Source: Nitrospirota bacterium
GTDB taxonomy: Bacteria; Nitrospirota; 9FT-COMBO-42-15; HDB-SIOI813
DNA length: 64,000 bases
Direction of reading: 5' to 3'
NCBI GenBank assembly: GCA_020851375.1
Contig: JADZCV010000045.1
Location: forward strand, 192,046 to 256,045
Positions 51,940 to 60,840 of this stretch are shown here, one piece after another (within the stretch, counting starts at the first letter, position 1; each line of letters starts with the position of its first letter). The position numbers and the translations under genes are program-made. The notes beneath the pieces were generated by a model. The model saw only the letters and a program-made list of their open reading frames with translations, was not told where the DNA came from and ran no database searches.

Positions 51940-52932
51940 TTACCACCAGATTTTAAAACCTTCATACTCCTGTTCTCCAATAAGGTGTTTTACTAATTTA
52001 TAGCACTCCAGTCTTATTAAATGCCTGTAAGATACCTGTCTATCAAGCTTTTTATGAGTTATAATAGTCTTGAGTTTTTCATCATATTCTTTGATAACTG
52101 TCTTCCTCCCCTTTTCATTGAGATAACAGAAATTCACCTCAGTCATAAAATCCTTCTCTGATATCTGCTGTCTGTTAAGGATTGTAAATATTATCCTGTC
52201 ACTAAAGATTGGTTTGAATACTTCAGCCAGGTCGAGGCTTAAAGAGAACCTCCTTTCTCCTGGTTCGTGAAGAAACGATATAAGCGGATTTAATTGTGTA
52301 TGGTATATCTCACCAAGACATGTCGTATAGACCAGTGAATTCAGATAAGATATCAAAGCATTTACCATGTTGTCCGGAGGCTGCTTGACCCTCCTCTCAA
52401 ATTCGATCTCCTGATCAATAATAGTTGGCCATGCCTTGTAGTATGCGTTGCGAATATTTCCTTCTATTCCCATCAGCCCGTCAACTGAATCAGAACTGGC
52501 TATCTGAGAACTGTATCCTTCAATCGTATTTATTACTCCGCCTAAATCCTTACCCCTGTTGTTATAGTACCTGAGGTTCTTTAGTATATTGAAAGAGGCT
52601 GACTCTATGAATGCACGTGCGAGAGTTATCCTTTTGTTACGATTCGTATAATGATTAACCTGTTTTACGAGGAGCTGGCCTGAGTTCAGCGTCTCACGCG
52701 GATAGTAACTGCCGGAATAGAATCCATAATAGTTGAATATATGTACTGCTATCCCCTTTTGAGCGAGATAATTAAACAGCTTGGTATTAAAGTCAATCTC
52801 ACCAAACGCATAGATAGACTCAGTGTTCTCAATAGGTATGACAGACCTCGACCCATCTTCTTTTTCAAAAAAGATGGTATTCTCCTGCCTTTTAAGGCGT
52901 CCGCTATTGAAGATGTAAAAGTTTTGCTTCAT
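51940..52932 (-). CDS. cas1: CRISPR-associated integrase Cas1 (type I-B)
   Basis: A 330-residue integrase that inserts spacers. Start at ATG 52932, which overlaps the cas4 stop as ATGA; a GTG at 52941 is also open. GLMGIEGNIRNAYYKAW contains the conserved catalytic Glu, and HEPGERRFSLSLDLAEVFKP the His and Asp. Type I-B-like in sequence. Confidence 0.95.
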   Translation of the reverse strand: MKQNFYIFNSGRLKRQENTIFFEKEDGSRSVIPIENTESIYAFGEIDFNTKLFNYLAQKGIAVHIFNYYGFYSGSYYPRETLNSGQLLVKQVNHYTNRNKRITLARAFIESASFNILKNLRYYNNRGKDLGGVINTIEGYSSQIASSDSVDGLMGIEGNIRNAYYKAWPTIIDQEIEFERRVKQPPDNMVNALISYLNSLVYTTCLGEIYHTQLNPLISFLHEPGERRFSLSLDLAEVFKPIFSDRIIFTILNRQQISEKDFMTEVNFCYLNEKGRKTVIKEYDEKLKTIITHKKLDRQVSYRHLIRLECYKLVKHLIGEQEYEGFKIWW

Positions 52933-53438
52933 ATCCAGCACAACTCCCCATAACCGCAGTTCTTGCAGATCTTTCTCTTATCTGCTGATGGAGGTGTTGA
53001 AGCCCCGGTAATATCCCTGATCTCTTTCAGGATAGCCTCTATCTTCTCATCATCTCCTGTTTCCAGATATACATCCTGTGTCTTCCTGAGTTTGGGATAA
53101 TTTATCTTTCCGGTTATACCCTCGACACCCTTTTGTTTAAGATACCAGATATAATATTTCAACTGCCATATATGGGGTTCCTCAACCTTGTCAGACTTTT
53201 TAACCTCATGTATTACCCTGTCCTTGCTGATAAAATCTATCCTTATGGTGTCATCAATATCAATCTCCTTTTTCTCGCGCTCATATGAGTTTTCATGAAT
53301 CAGCTTGCCCAGATATACTGCATCACTATTCTGCTCCATTTGAATATAATGGCTGAAATACCACAGCTTCTTCCTGCAGAGAAAGTAATAATTTATTTCC
53401 GTGCCGGTGAAACGGATATGGGTAATAGCATCGTCCAT
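52929..53438 (-). CDS. cas4: CRISPR-associated exonuclease Cas4
   Basis: A 169-residue Cas4 that trims prespacers. One Cys near the N-terminus (NYYFLCRKKLWYF) and three at the C-terminus (KICKNCGYGELCWI) fit the 4Fe-4S cluster. RIDFISKDRVIHEVKKSD holds the nuclease Asp and Lys-like residues. It starts 16 bases after the Doc toxin gene. Confidence 0.9.
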   Translation of the reverse strand: MDDAITHIRFTGTEINYYFLCRKKLWYFSHYIQMEQNSDAVYLGKLIHENSYEREKKEIDIDDTIRIDFISKDRVIHEVKKSDKVEEPHIWQLKYYIWYLKQKGVEGITGKINYPKLRKTQDVYLETGDDEKIEAILKEIRDITGASTPPSADKRKICKNCGYGELCWI

Positions 53439-53454
53439 TATTTTTTAAAGAACG

Positions 53455-53847
53455 CTAAGGTTTGTTATGCAGCTTCTTCAATATTTCTGCAAAGTCCTCC
53501 TTTTTGACTTTGCCTTCTACAAGGGCAAGCATATCTTCATAAAGCCTTCCCTTTGGATCAGAAATGCCTATGCCGTTCATATCAAGAAAAACCAGTGCAG
53601 ATGCCAAAGCAGTTCTTTTATTACCATCAATGAATGGGTGGTTCTGGCAAATATGGAATGCATAAGCAGCGGCCATCTTGTAAATATCATTATGAAGGAA
53701 TTCGCCATGAAAAGAAGCCTGAGGCATTGCTAAAGCAGAAGAAAGGAGATTTACATCCCTGATACCCTGTGAACCGCCATACCGATTGATCTGGTCAGTG
53801 TGGATCTCTATCACCTCCGCAAGTGTGAGAAATAAAATCTCTTTCAT
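53455..53847 (-). CDS. Doc-type toxin (Fic family) of a toxin-antitoxin pair
   Basis: A 130-residue death-on-curing protein. HPFIDGNKRTA (about 67-77) is the Fic/Doc active site, which in Doc phosphorylates EF-Tu. The motif is intact. It starts directly after the antitoxin stop and ends 16 bases before cas4, so it is embedded in the cas operon. Translation coupling with the antitoxin is likely. Confidence 0.9.
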   Translation of the reverse strand: MKEILFLTLAEVIEIHTDQINRYGGSQGIRDVNLLSSALAMPQASFHGEFLHNDIYKMAAAYAFHICQNHPFIDGNKRTALASALVFLDMNGIGISDPKGRLYEDMLALVEGKVKKEDFAEILKKLHNKP

Positions 53848-54075
53848 CTATTCCGCCAGCTTTTTCAAAGTCTTACCATGCCGATTATTTACATTTATCA
53901 ATGACTCACGAAACCGCTTTTCCCTGCTTTTTTCCTTGACCGGTGATATAATAAGGTTTACACCATCCGTAGTAATTTCAAGAGGCGTATCCATATCAAC
54001 TTTGAGAATGTCCAATATCGGCTTGTCAATTATTAATGCTGCGCTGTTGCCATGTGTAATAAGCTTTTTTATCAT
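53848..54075 (-). CDS. AbrB/MazE-type antitoxin
   Basis: A 75-residue protein with an N-terminal swapped-hairpin domain (LITHGNSAALIIDKPILDIL, then PLEITTDGVNLIISPV) and a charged C-terminal tail that probably blocks Doc. GGGGGTGAATA precedes the ATG. AbrB-Doc pairings are known. The tandem operator-like repeat upstream suggests autoregulation. Confidence 0.85.
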   Translation of the reverse strand: MIKKLITHGNSAALIIDKPILDILKVDMDTPLEITTDGVNLIISPVKEKSREKRFRESLINVNNRHGKTLKKLAE

Positions 54076-54087
54076 TATTCACCCCCG

Positions 54088-54117
54088 AATATAATCTACA
54101 TTGTATCTACATTGTAT
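54088..54117 (-). promoter_or_regulatory. Tandem 11-base repeat upstream of the antitoxin gene
   Basis: CTACATTGTAT occurs twice head to tail at 54096-54106 and 54107-54117, just upstream of a TATATT-like -10 (minus strand, 54088-54093) and about 20 bases from the antitoxin ATG. This is the layout of an operator for antitoxin autorepression. Confidence 0.65.
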
Positions 54118-54242
54118 CATCTATTTAATATAAAATCATTTCTTGCTCCCTGCAATGCTTCTTAACTTCTTCCTGTAGCCAAATGCAACATTAATATCCA
54201 CAAATTCAGTATGTCCTGCCGGCAATAGTACGTAAGTAAAAT

Positions 54243-54308
54243 GTCATGCCTGCGAAAGCAGGCATCCAGAAGGCTGGCATTACTGGATTCCCGCTTTCGC
54301 GGGAATGA
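54243..54308. repeat. Two family A hairpins in inverted order
   Basis: GTCATGCCTGCGAAAGCAGG... and its approximate reverse complement ending GCGGGAATGAC, separated by about 12 bases. Each half is a hairpin, and the halves also pair with each other. The core matches the insertion at 1362-1392. Confidence 0.75.
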
Positions 54309-54344
54309 CGGTTTGTCATTATACTTATGACCTTCTTAGTATGA

Positions 54345-54888
54345 TCAAATCCACGTCATCTTATCAATACAGATTTCTTATATTTCTTCCCGCTGCCGCA
54401 CGGGCAAGGATCATTGCGTCCCATCTTTGGATAAATGAAAATGTACAGGCATCTGTATCAGGGTTAGAAATTGTGATAGCGGCAAGCCCCTCAATGCCTA
54501 TTGAACGTATATACCAATCAGAGGTCTTATCACTTGCAATAGACTTAAGACCAGTCATTGCAACCATACCTATCTTCCCCAATATAGAAGGTAACACATC
54601 AGAAATCCAATCACAGTCGTAGACCACTGCCCATCTCATACCTTTTAGAAGCGGTAAAACAACTCCTTTTCCTCCGATACCGCCGAGAATATACATGGCA
54701 TGAACTACTGCCCACCATTCCGGCAGGGGCTTTGTCCATTTGTATTGACCAGATACAATCTCGGAAAGCGGATCTATCATCCTCTCCCACCGCTTTATGA
54801 ACTCATCCACCGCAGCACGAGGCAGACGATCCTCCTCGGTAAAGAGAAGATTTAATAAGTCATCGTCAGAAAGGGTTTGGTATTTCAT
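54345..54888 (-). pseudogene. Decayed SEC-C-motif protein gene
   Basis: The main frame (ATG 54888) encodes about 175 residues of helical, HEAT-like sequence ending in an abnormal tail. In another frame at the 3' end lies [16 protein letters not shown], the SEC-C zinc motif, reached only by a frameshift near 54430. The motif then reads SV in place of the usual CC; adding one G would give CC and a stop at 54345. Two single-base lesions thus separate the gene from an intact SEC-C protein. It lies between cas3 and the toxin-antitoxin pair. Sequencing error cannot be excluded. Confidence 0.65.
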
Positions 54889-54939
54889 AGAAAAGCTCCT
54901 ATAAATGAAGATTAAGATATTAAAAACACTCTTGCTACA

Positions 54940-57162
54940 TCAATCAATTATTCCTAAACCTTTCTCCATCTCATCTATCAATAAACCAACTTTGTCATCA
55001 TATCGAACATCAGCCACCCAATATCCTTCACTTCTTCTGGATAGACGATTTGTTTGCCGAAGCTTGGCCCCTTGGCCAAATGAAATTGATGCAAGGAAAC
55101 GCATGGCCTCAAAGTGTTGATTTCTTGCCTTACAATCAAGATATTCGCCTTCAAATCTAATCGGGATTACTTCCATGGATCGGATCAAGTCGTAAAAGTC
55201 ATCTTTATCATCAGAATCGTAAAATGGAGTTAATGAAGCAATAACTCTCCTGAATGAATATAAGGCGCTCTGAAATTCAGCCTCCTCCTTACTGTTGTAT
55301 CCTTGAGCGTAGACCTGTTCCACCTTCCTACACACAGCATCTTCAGTTAACTCCTCACCGTCACGGAAACATTCGACAGTTTTTAAAACTCTCTCTATGT
55401 CATAAAAGTATCTGTCCTTTTCAGAACCCATCGTACATATATGAACAGGCACAACCCCCTTGCTACCCTTTCTGTTAACCCTTCCAAGACGCTGAAGCAA
55501 GGCATCAATCGGGGCAGGTTCGGTGAGGATTGTGTCAAAATCAATGTCCAGGGACACTTCGATGGCTTGGGTACCAACAAGCAATTGAACTTTATCGATA
55601 TTCTTTTCTTTATTCTCCCTATCCCGTAAAATAAACCTTCCGTGTAAAAGTTCTGCTGAATCCGAATAATCTCTTAACGACGAGTATAGTTCTTGTGCTC
55701 GTTTGACTGTATTAGAGACAACAAGCACCCTACTGCCTTTTTGCAGCTCCGATCTCATTATTTCAACATGAGAGGTTATGTCGCCATCCAACATCCTAAC
55801 TCGATGCCTTGGAGTCCGTATTAACTTCTCTCCATCAATATCCCCAATCTCTGGCCCGACTACATTCATTCGGGGCAAAATCTTTTGAATCTTTTCCTTT
55901 AAGAATTTTGGAAACGTCGCTGAAAGAAACAGAAACCTCGCATCAATCCTTGCAAGTTCCTCTATAACTCCAATGATGAGTGCGGTGACGTGAGGGTCGT
56001 AAGCATGAATCTCATCAAAGATAAAAAGTCCTCCAGCCATTTCCGATATTTGACTTTCCCAGCCTTTTACCCCGAAAAAAGCCTTGACTATCTGAAAAGG
56101 TGTGAGCACCTTAATAGGGCGGTAGAGCTTTTTTGATAAATTCTGCGTTTCCCTTGCAAAGGCTGCTGCATTTTCAGGTGAATAATCTCTGTCCAAAAGA
56201 GTTTTGTATGCAAAATAAGTGGCTTTGCCATGGAGCACTCCAACATTTTCCTCGCCGAAGCGTCCCGACAATCTTGAGAACATGGCGTTTATACTTGCAG
56301 TATATGGAAGAACATAATATATCCGGCGTCCGCTGTCCTGATTATTCCCGGCCCAAAGGAGGCTTGCCTCAGTCTTGCCGGAACCTGTCGGCGCGGATAG
56401 AAAGGCACTGCCGGAGATCATGCCTGTCCTTGACTGGTATGGTCTGAACTGGCTAATCCCAAGTTTTGATGCAGTGTCCTTGATGCCTGCCACTATCTCG
56501 TTTTTCCCGCCGGACGCCAGATGGTCGCAGGCTATAAGAAAGCCCCGGAGAAAAGTCGGATATAATGGGTTCGCAATCGGTCTTTCTCCATCTTCTAACG
56601 CGTTTGCATACCACCTGATAAACCTTTGATAAGGGTCTATCATGGCATCCTGTCGAACAGGCAGTTTAAAACTGACACTGTCTGTGCCAAGATAGCGGAC
56701 TGCTGCATCTTGCAGGTATTCTATAAACTGATTTATCCCGTCAAGGTTTTCAACCAATTCCCTGATCCTGGCTTCATAAACTTCTTTGCCAATCGGTGAT
56801 GTAGTATTGAATCTCTCACGCAGTTCTGAAACTCCCTTGTGGTGTGTTGCGATAGCAAGCGCTATAGCCTTTGTAGTTATATCATCGTATGGCGTCAAGC
56901 CATTTACCAACGCTGCGGAAAGAAGTTCGTGCCTATATCCCCACTGAGTACCGCCGCTTAATTCCCTTTGGAAACCCGAAGCGCTCTTCCCAACGTCATG
57001 CAGAGCAACCGCGGCAAACAGATGGTCAAAGAACCTGGGAGCGCCGCACAAGTCCGGCAGAAACGGATAGTTTTCCCGCACGCTGTTAAATACCATAAGG
57101 CAGTTTCCAGTGTGTTCTACAAGCGTCTCCGGTGGTGAGGACTTTGCGAGAAGTTCAGTCAT
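54940..57162 (-). CDS. cas3: CRISPR-associated nuclease-helicase Cas3
   Basis: A 740-residue Cas3 that degrades targets marked by Cascade. N-terminal HD nuclease (ALHDVGKSASGFQREL, about 50; YRHELLSAAL), then the SF2 helicase: SAPTGSGKTEASLLW (about 258), IFDEIHAYDP (about 382), FLSATFPK and QRLGRVNRKG. All motifs are intact. Its ATG overlaps the cas5 stop. Confidence 0.94.
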   Translation of the reverse strand: MTELLAKSSPPETLVEHTGNCLMVFNSVRENYPFLPDLCGAPRFFDHLFAAVALHDVGKSASGFQRELSGGTQWGYRHELLSAALVNGLTPYDDITTKAIALAIATHHKGVSELRERFNTTSPIGKEVYEARIRELVENLDGINQFIEYLQDAAVRYLGTDSVSFKLPVRQDAMIDPYQRFIRWYANALEDGERPIANPLYPTFLRGFLIACDHLASGGKNEIVAGIKDTASKLGISQFRPYQSRTGMISGSAFLSAPTGSGKTEASLLWAGNNQDSGRRIYYVLPYTASINAMFSRLSGRFGEENVGVLHGKATYFAYKTLLDRDYSPENAAAFARETQNLSKKLYRPIKVLTPFQIVKAFFGVKGWESQISEMAGGLFIFDEIHAYDPHVTALIIGVIEELARIDARFLFLSATFPKFLKEKIQKILPRMNVVGPEIGDIDGEKLIRTPRHRVRMLDGDITSHVEIMRSELQKGSRVLVVSNTVKRAQELYSSLRDYSDSAELLHGRFILRDRENKEKNIDKVQLLVGTQAIEVSLDIDFDTILTEPAPIDALLQRLGRVNRKGSKGVVPVHICTMGSEKDRYFYDIERVLKTVECFRDGEELTEDAVCRKVEQVYAQGYNSKEEAEFQSALYSFRRVIASLTPFYDSDDKDDFYDLIRSMEVIPIRFEGEYLDCKARNQHFEAMRFLASISFGQGAKLRQTNRLSRRSEGYWVADVRYDDKVGLLIDEMEKGLGIID

Positions 57163-57782
57163 TTATGAAACCATACTCCCCAGCCCTTTTCGCCGTCATA
57201 AGGCATCGGCTGCTTATCGTAACCTATGAACGACTCTACCATGTAGTAGGGACGCGTTCCCTCGGCCCTCCTCGGTATCTCATCGGTGAAGTGGGTGGGA
57301 AGCGCCTGAAGAGGACCAAATATGCCGTCTAATGGGAAAGGGATGATTGTCCCGCCCAAGGGTACTCCTGTCCTTTGCTCCAATTCGATCTCCTTTATTT
57401 CCTCGACCATAGCCAACTCTGTTGAGCGCCCAATTAGCAAAGGATAATGTGGCTTGTCGAAGGCTTTCGCAATAGCATGGTTATCGAAGTAGAGATGAAG
57501 GCTCGGCTCAAAAAGCAGCACCCTCCGGCACACATTGGATTTAGCTTTCAACGGCTCAGCAAGCTCGTAAATGGTCTCCAGGTCAACAGCCTTTCCGCTG
57601 CTGCTGAAGACATAACCGACAGCCGCATCTGCAGGAGTGACAAGGTTCCCTTTCGCAGCCGAAATAAGCCCGTAAATAGTTGACAGAGGCGGAACAGAGA
57701 GTGTCGGCTGAAAGCCTGCAATAAAAACCGGATATCGAAAAGACGCGGTCCAGCCTCTTATATGAACTCGATATGCCTTCAT
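57159..57782 (-). CDS. cas5: Cascade subunit Cas5 (type I-B)
   Basis: A 207-residue Cas5 that caps the crRNA 5' handle. Start at ATG 57782 with GTGAGGTGGC upstream. GWTASFRYPVFIAGFQPTL and SVPPLSTIYGLISAA are the conserved N-terminal blocks. It overlaps cas3 and lies 7 bases after cas7. Confidence 0.9.
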   Translation of the reverse strand: MKAYRVHIRGWTASFRYPVFIAGFQPTLSVPPLSTIYGLISAAKGNLVTPADAAVGYVFSSSGKAVDLETIYELAEPLKAKSNVCRRVLLFEPSLHLYFDNHAIAKAFDKPHYPLLIGRSTELAMVEEIKEIELEQRTGVPLGGTIIPFPLDGIFGPLQALPTHFTDEIPRRAEGTRPYYMVESFIGYDKQPMPYDGEKGWGVWFHK

Positions 57783-57789
57783 AGCCACC

Positions 57790-58812
57790 TCACTCGATAT
57801 GATTTTCAATGGTTTTTACAAACTCTTCCACGGCTTGCTTAGGCGACAGGCAGTGAACGGTTTTACCTGCAAAGTTCAGTCCTTTCAGGTCATTATCGAG
57901 TTCATCCATAAAACCTTCCTGCCTCCCGATATAAATGTCTGAAACTATGTTGCCGCTGTAGTCTGACAATACCTGCCGCAACGCTTTTACATTGACCGGT
58001 TTGTCATAGCTTTCGTTGGCAATGTTCATGAATATGTGATTGCCGCCATCTATAACAGCAAGAACGATAAACTTAGGGGTAACATCGGTCAGATGCCCTG
58101 CGGATTTCGTGGTGCTGTAAAGATAAGGGAGAACAGAGATTGTTTCTCTCGCTCTCTTTACACGCTCTGGCTTTGGGAGTTTCCATGAACCATTTTCTTT
58201 CACGGCTTCCGATTCATCTTTTGCAGATTTAATTCTTTCTATCTTCAGATGTTCATCGTCAAGGTTTTTAAAACCTGTTCTTGCACTTTCATAAAATATC
58301 CCCATGCTATTCAAATCTAAAGAAAATATTCCTTTAAGGATTGTAGAGTAAAATTGATGAGTGAAGGGGACGGGATCGCCCTCATGCCTGGACATTGAAC
58401 CGTAATCATCGGTTGGTGCATGGCTAATGACAGAAATAAGAGGAGAGTTCTTTAGTGGAGAAAGTCGTGTAAGTGTTCCCTTTTCATCCTTTTTGGATGC
58501 ACGCATATAACCAAAGATATCATCGTCTTCGCAAGTAAATGGATTAGCCGCAGTAAATGCCTGATTTCCTTTTCCACCAGACTTCTTGATATGTGTTATT
58601 TCTGACATGTTCCAACTATACTTTTCCTTCAAGGCATTTCGCCACCAGTAACGCCATGCCTGTGCAGAAACATAAGGATAAACACTTCTTCCTTTACGAA
58701 TGACTTTTACATCAACTGTATTTTCTGTACGTGCCTCATCATCCTTTCCAGCATTGTTTAAAGCGGAATGAGGGGCATCAATCAAAACAAAGCCAAGGAC
58801 ATTTTTTGACAT
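57790..58812 (-). CDS. cas7: Cascade backbone Cas7, Cst2/DevR family
   Basis: A 340-residue Cas7 that forms the crRNA-binding backbone. GFVLIDAPHSALNNAGKDD and YPYVSAQAWRYWWRN match Cst2/DevR of the Tneap I-B subtype. Start at ATG 58812, after AAGGAGGA. Confidence 0.92.
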   Translation of the reverse strand: MSKNVLGFVLIDAPHSALNNAGKDDEARTENTVDVKVIRKGRSVYPYVSAQAWRYWWRNALKEKYSWNMSEITHIKKSGGKGNQAFTAANPFTCEDDDIFGYMRASKKDEKGTLTRLSPLKNSPLISVISHAPTDDYGSMSRHEGDPVPFTHQFYSTILKGIFSLDLNSMGIFYESARTGFKNLDDEHLKIERIKSAKDESEAVKENGSWKLPKPERVKRARETISVLPYLYSTTKSAGHLTDVTPKFIVLAVIDGGNHIFMNIANESYDKPVNVKALRQVLSDYSGNIVSDIYIGRQEGFMDELDNDLKGLNFAGKTVHCLSPKQAVEEFVKTIENHIE

Positions 58813-58837
58813 AAGCAATCCTCCTTAATAAGTAAAT

Positions 58838-60172
58838 TTAGGAAACAGAAACCTCTTCAGACTCTTCTTCAATCTCGACAACCCCCTCGGAAATAAGCCA
58901 CTGATGGAGCACTTCATAAAGCCTAAAAAGGAGCAAATCCTGAGTCTCCCTCCAGTTCATGACTCCTTCCGGGAAAAAGGATTCGACATAATCCTCATAT
59001 GTAAAGAGCGGAACATCCCCCTTCAGTGCTACACGGTCCCTCATCAGGCGAAGCAACACGTTTCGCAGCGAGGCGTAACTTTCCGCTCTTTCAAGCTGTC
59101 CAAGCCGCTTCTTGCCATTGGATGAAGTCTTGACTATCTCAGCTATCTCGTCACCCAACTTCCGAATGGCCTCAATCCTTTTTTCATCCATCCTTCTCAC
59201 CTCCTTCAAGTAATATTTCAGAAGATTCCAATCCCCTATTGCCTCTTTTGCCTTGTTGTTCAAGAAGTATTTCACAATTGACCTGCCTTCAAGTAACGAC
59301 AGGTACACGGAATTTTTATAATTCCTGTATTCATCCTCCTTCTTTCCAGTCAAGTCCTTGTTATAACCTTTACGGACGACCTTCTGCCAGTCCCTGTACC
59401 TTGGATGAGGGCGAATATAAGCAAGGAACCGGAAAACCTGAGCAGGCAGATCATAAATATCCAAGTCCGCTCCTTGATTATAGTTTGTAAAATGATACAG
59501 ACGAATGGAGGCGTTCTCATCAATCCACCTTTCATCATATGAAAGTATAAGGTCTTGTATTATGTGAAATAGGGCATTGGTCGCATTTGAGTATTGCTCA
59601 TTAAAACAACCTGAATAATTCCTTGTAGCAATCTGCTTTTGGACATCTGCAATACAACGCTTTGCCCAGAATCTCATTATCTTTGGCGAACTGGAATGAA
59701 GGAGCAGAAGTTTTCCGCAAGCGTAGTAAACAAGAGGCGAACATTGAACTGCAAAGGTACAGGCATCGCAGTAGTCCGCTCCTTCAGTTTTAAAGGAGAA
59801 GAAATGCGAGCCTTCATAACCGGTCAAAGGAACATCCATTCTGTTTTTCCCATTAACCACCTTTCTTCTTCCGCAAGCGATGCAATTCCCTTTATCACCC
59901 ATTGGTAAAATGCCTTCCGTAAAATTTTTATAATGCTCGGCTAATCTATGCTTCTTATCCTTAACCGCAGGGTTTGTTATTGGATTATTAGGAAAAACTG
60001 AAAAAAGATTCCTTTTCCAGCCTTCTGAGAGGTAAATATCCTGTATAGTTTTAGACATTTCTGCAATGTCGTCATTGCTTATTTCTTCAGGACTGGTTTT
60101 ATATCGCCACTCTATTATTGCAGCCAGCCCAGCATCCACCCACAGATTCCCTGTCCATGCGAATAACTGCAT
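58838..60172 (-). CDS. cas8: Cascade large subunit Cas8 (Cst1-like)
   Basis: A 444-residue large subunit, expected to read the PAM. The N-terminus FAWTGNLWVDAGLAAI fits Cst1 (Cas8a1), and CIACGRR (about 97) with YCDACTF (about 135) form a probable zinc site. Start at ATG 60172, because GGAGGG is 5 bases upstream; a frame from 60265 would run into the degraded ORF6N tail. It precedes cas7 by 25 bases. Confidence 0.85.
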   Translation of the reverse strand: MQLFAWTGNLWVDAGLAAIIEWRYKTSPEEISNDDIAEMSKTIQDIYLSEGWKRNLFSVFPNNPITNPAVKDKKHRLAEHYKNFTEGILPMGDKGNCIACGRRKVVNGKNRMDVPLTGYEGSHFFSFKTEGADYCDACTFAVQCSPLVYYACGKLLLLHSSSPKIMRFWAKRCIADVQKQIATRNYSGCFNEQYSNATNALFHIIQDLILSYDERWIDENASIRLYHFTNYNQGADLDIYDLPAQVFRFLAYIRPHPRYRDWQKVVRKGYNKDLTGKKEDEYRNYKNSVYLSLLEGRSIVKYFLNNKAKEAIGDWNLLKYYLKEVRRMDEKRIEAIRKLGDEIAEIVKTSSNGKKRLGQLERAESYASLRNVLLRLMRDRVALKGDVPLFTYEDYVESFFPEGVMNWRETQDLLLFRLYEVLHQWLISEGVVEIEEESEEVSVS

Positions 60173-60200
60173 AAGCCCTCCATAAAAAAAGTTATAAAAT

Positions 60201-60677
60201 CTAAAGTGCTTCCTTACGGTTGGCAGTCCTGTATTTTGCACTACGCTCTTTGGCAACGAATCCAATCTTCCTTTTCTTCGGCTCCGTATGGCAAAGAACC
60301 GCCAAAATATTTCCAGTGTGGTATCACATTTTGTGATACCAGTTTTTCAGGTATGGACAACTGCTTCCATACTACTACACATCCTCTCAGAAACCTACTC
60401 TTTCGTCTTCTGGTCTCTACATTCATACATTGTAATCTACGCAACTCCATGCCTTCCCTGTCCAATTAAAGGCGTAGGGAAGATACTTGCTGTGTTGTCC
60501 CCTTTTTAAGGTGACAATCTGGCACCTTAAAAGTTCATGGTATTCTTCTTTAGTTAATTGAAACATGAAGTCATGGGGGAATCGTTCAATATTTCTTTTA
60601 ACAGCACGATTAAACATCTTGTTTTCAACTCCATAAAGCACTGATAGGTCCTTGTCCTGCATTACCTTTCTGCTCAT
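60201..60677 (-). pseudogene. Mosaic of broken ORF6N-domain gene copies
   Basis: Three pieces of ORF6N-type genes in one stretch. 60677-60423 encodes the N-terminal half (MSRKVMQDKDLSVLYGVE, FPHDFMFQL, CQIVTLKRGQ, KYLPYAF) and then goes out of register. About 60370-60285 encodes a middle piece of a different variant (EKLVSQNVIPHW, YFGGSLPYG). 60284-60201 encodes the C-terminal tail (EPKKRKIGFVAKERSAKYRT), matching the end of the intact gene next door. None is complete. This debris plus the fragment at 60727-60840 accounts for the 663 bases between cas8 and the intact ORF6N gene. Confidence 0.75.
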
Positions 60678-60726
60678 GCCTCCTTGCGTCTCGCTGTTTT
60701 ATATCTTGCGCTGCCTTCTCTCACTG

Positions 60727-60840
60727 TTATGTGAGCGCATATGGCAGATAACGGCGACCGCCCCACAAACTTGAAGTCGCAAAATGCGACCTCAAGTTTT
60801 CATATTCATCATGATTCAACTGAAACATAAAATTATCAGG
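60727..60840 (-). pseudogene. ORF6N central fragment
   Basis: Encodes PDNFMFQLNHDEYENLRSHF and ATSSLWGGRRYLPYALT then a stop, which is the central part of an ORF6N domain of a third variant. It begins on the stop codon of the intact gene. Confidence 0.7.

Noticed and set aside
54345-54460. Programmed frameshift to reach the SEC-C motif
   Set aside because: No slippery heptamer is evident, and a second lesion is needed to restore the CC pair.
60173-60265. Longer cas8 start at 60265
   Set aside because: The extra 31 residues come from a degraded ORF6N tail; ATG 60172 has a strong RBS and matches the Cst1 N-terminus.
60423-60677. A second functional small ORF6N gene
   Set aside because: The frame leaves the family halfway and ends in unrelated sequence.
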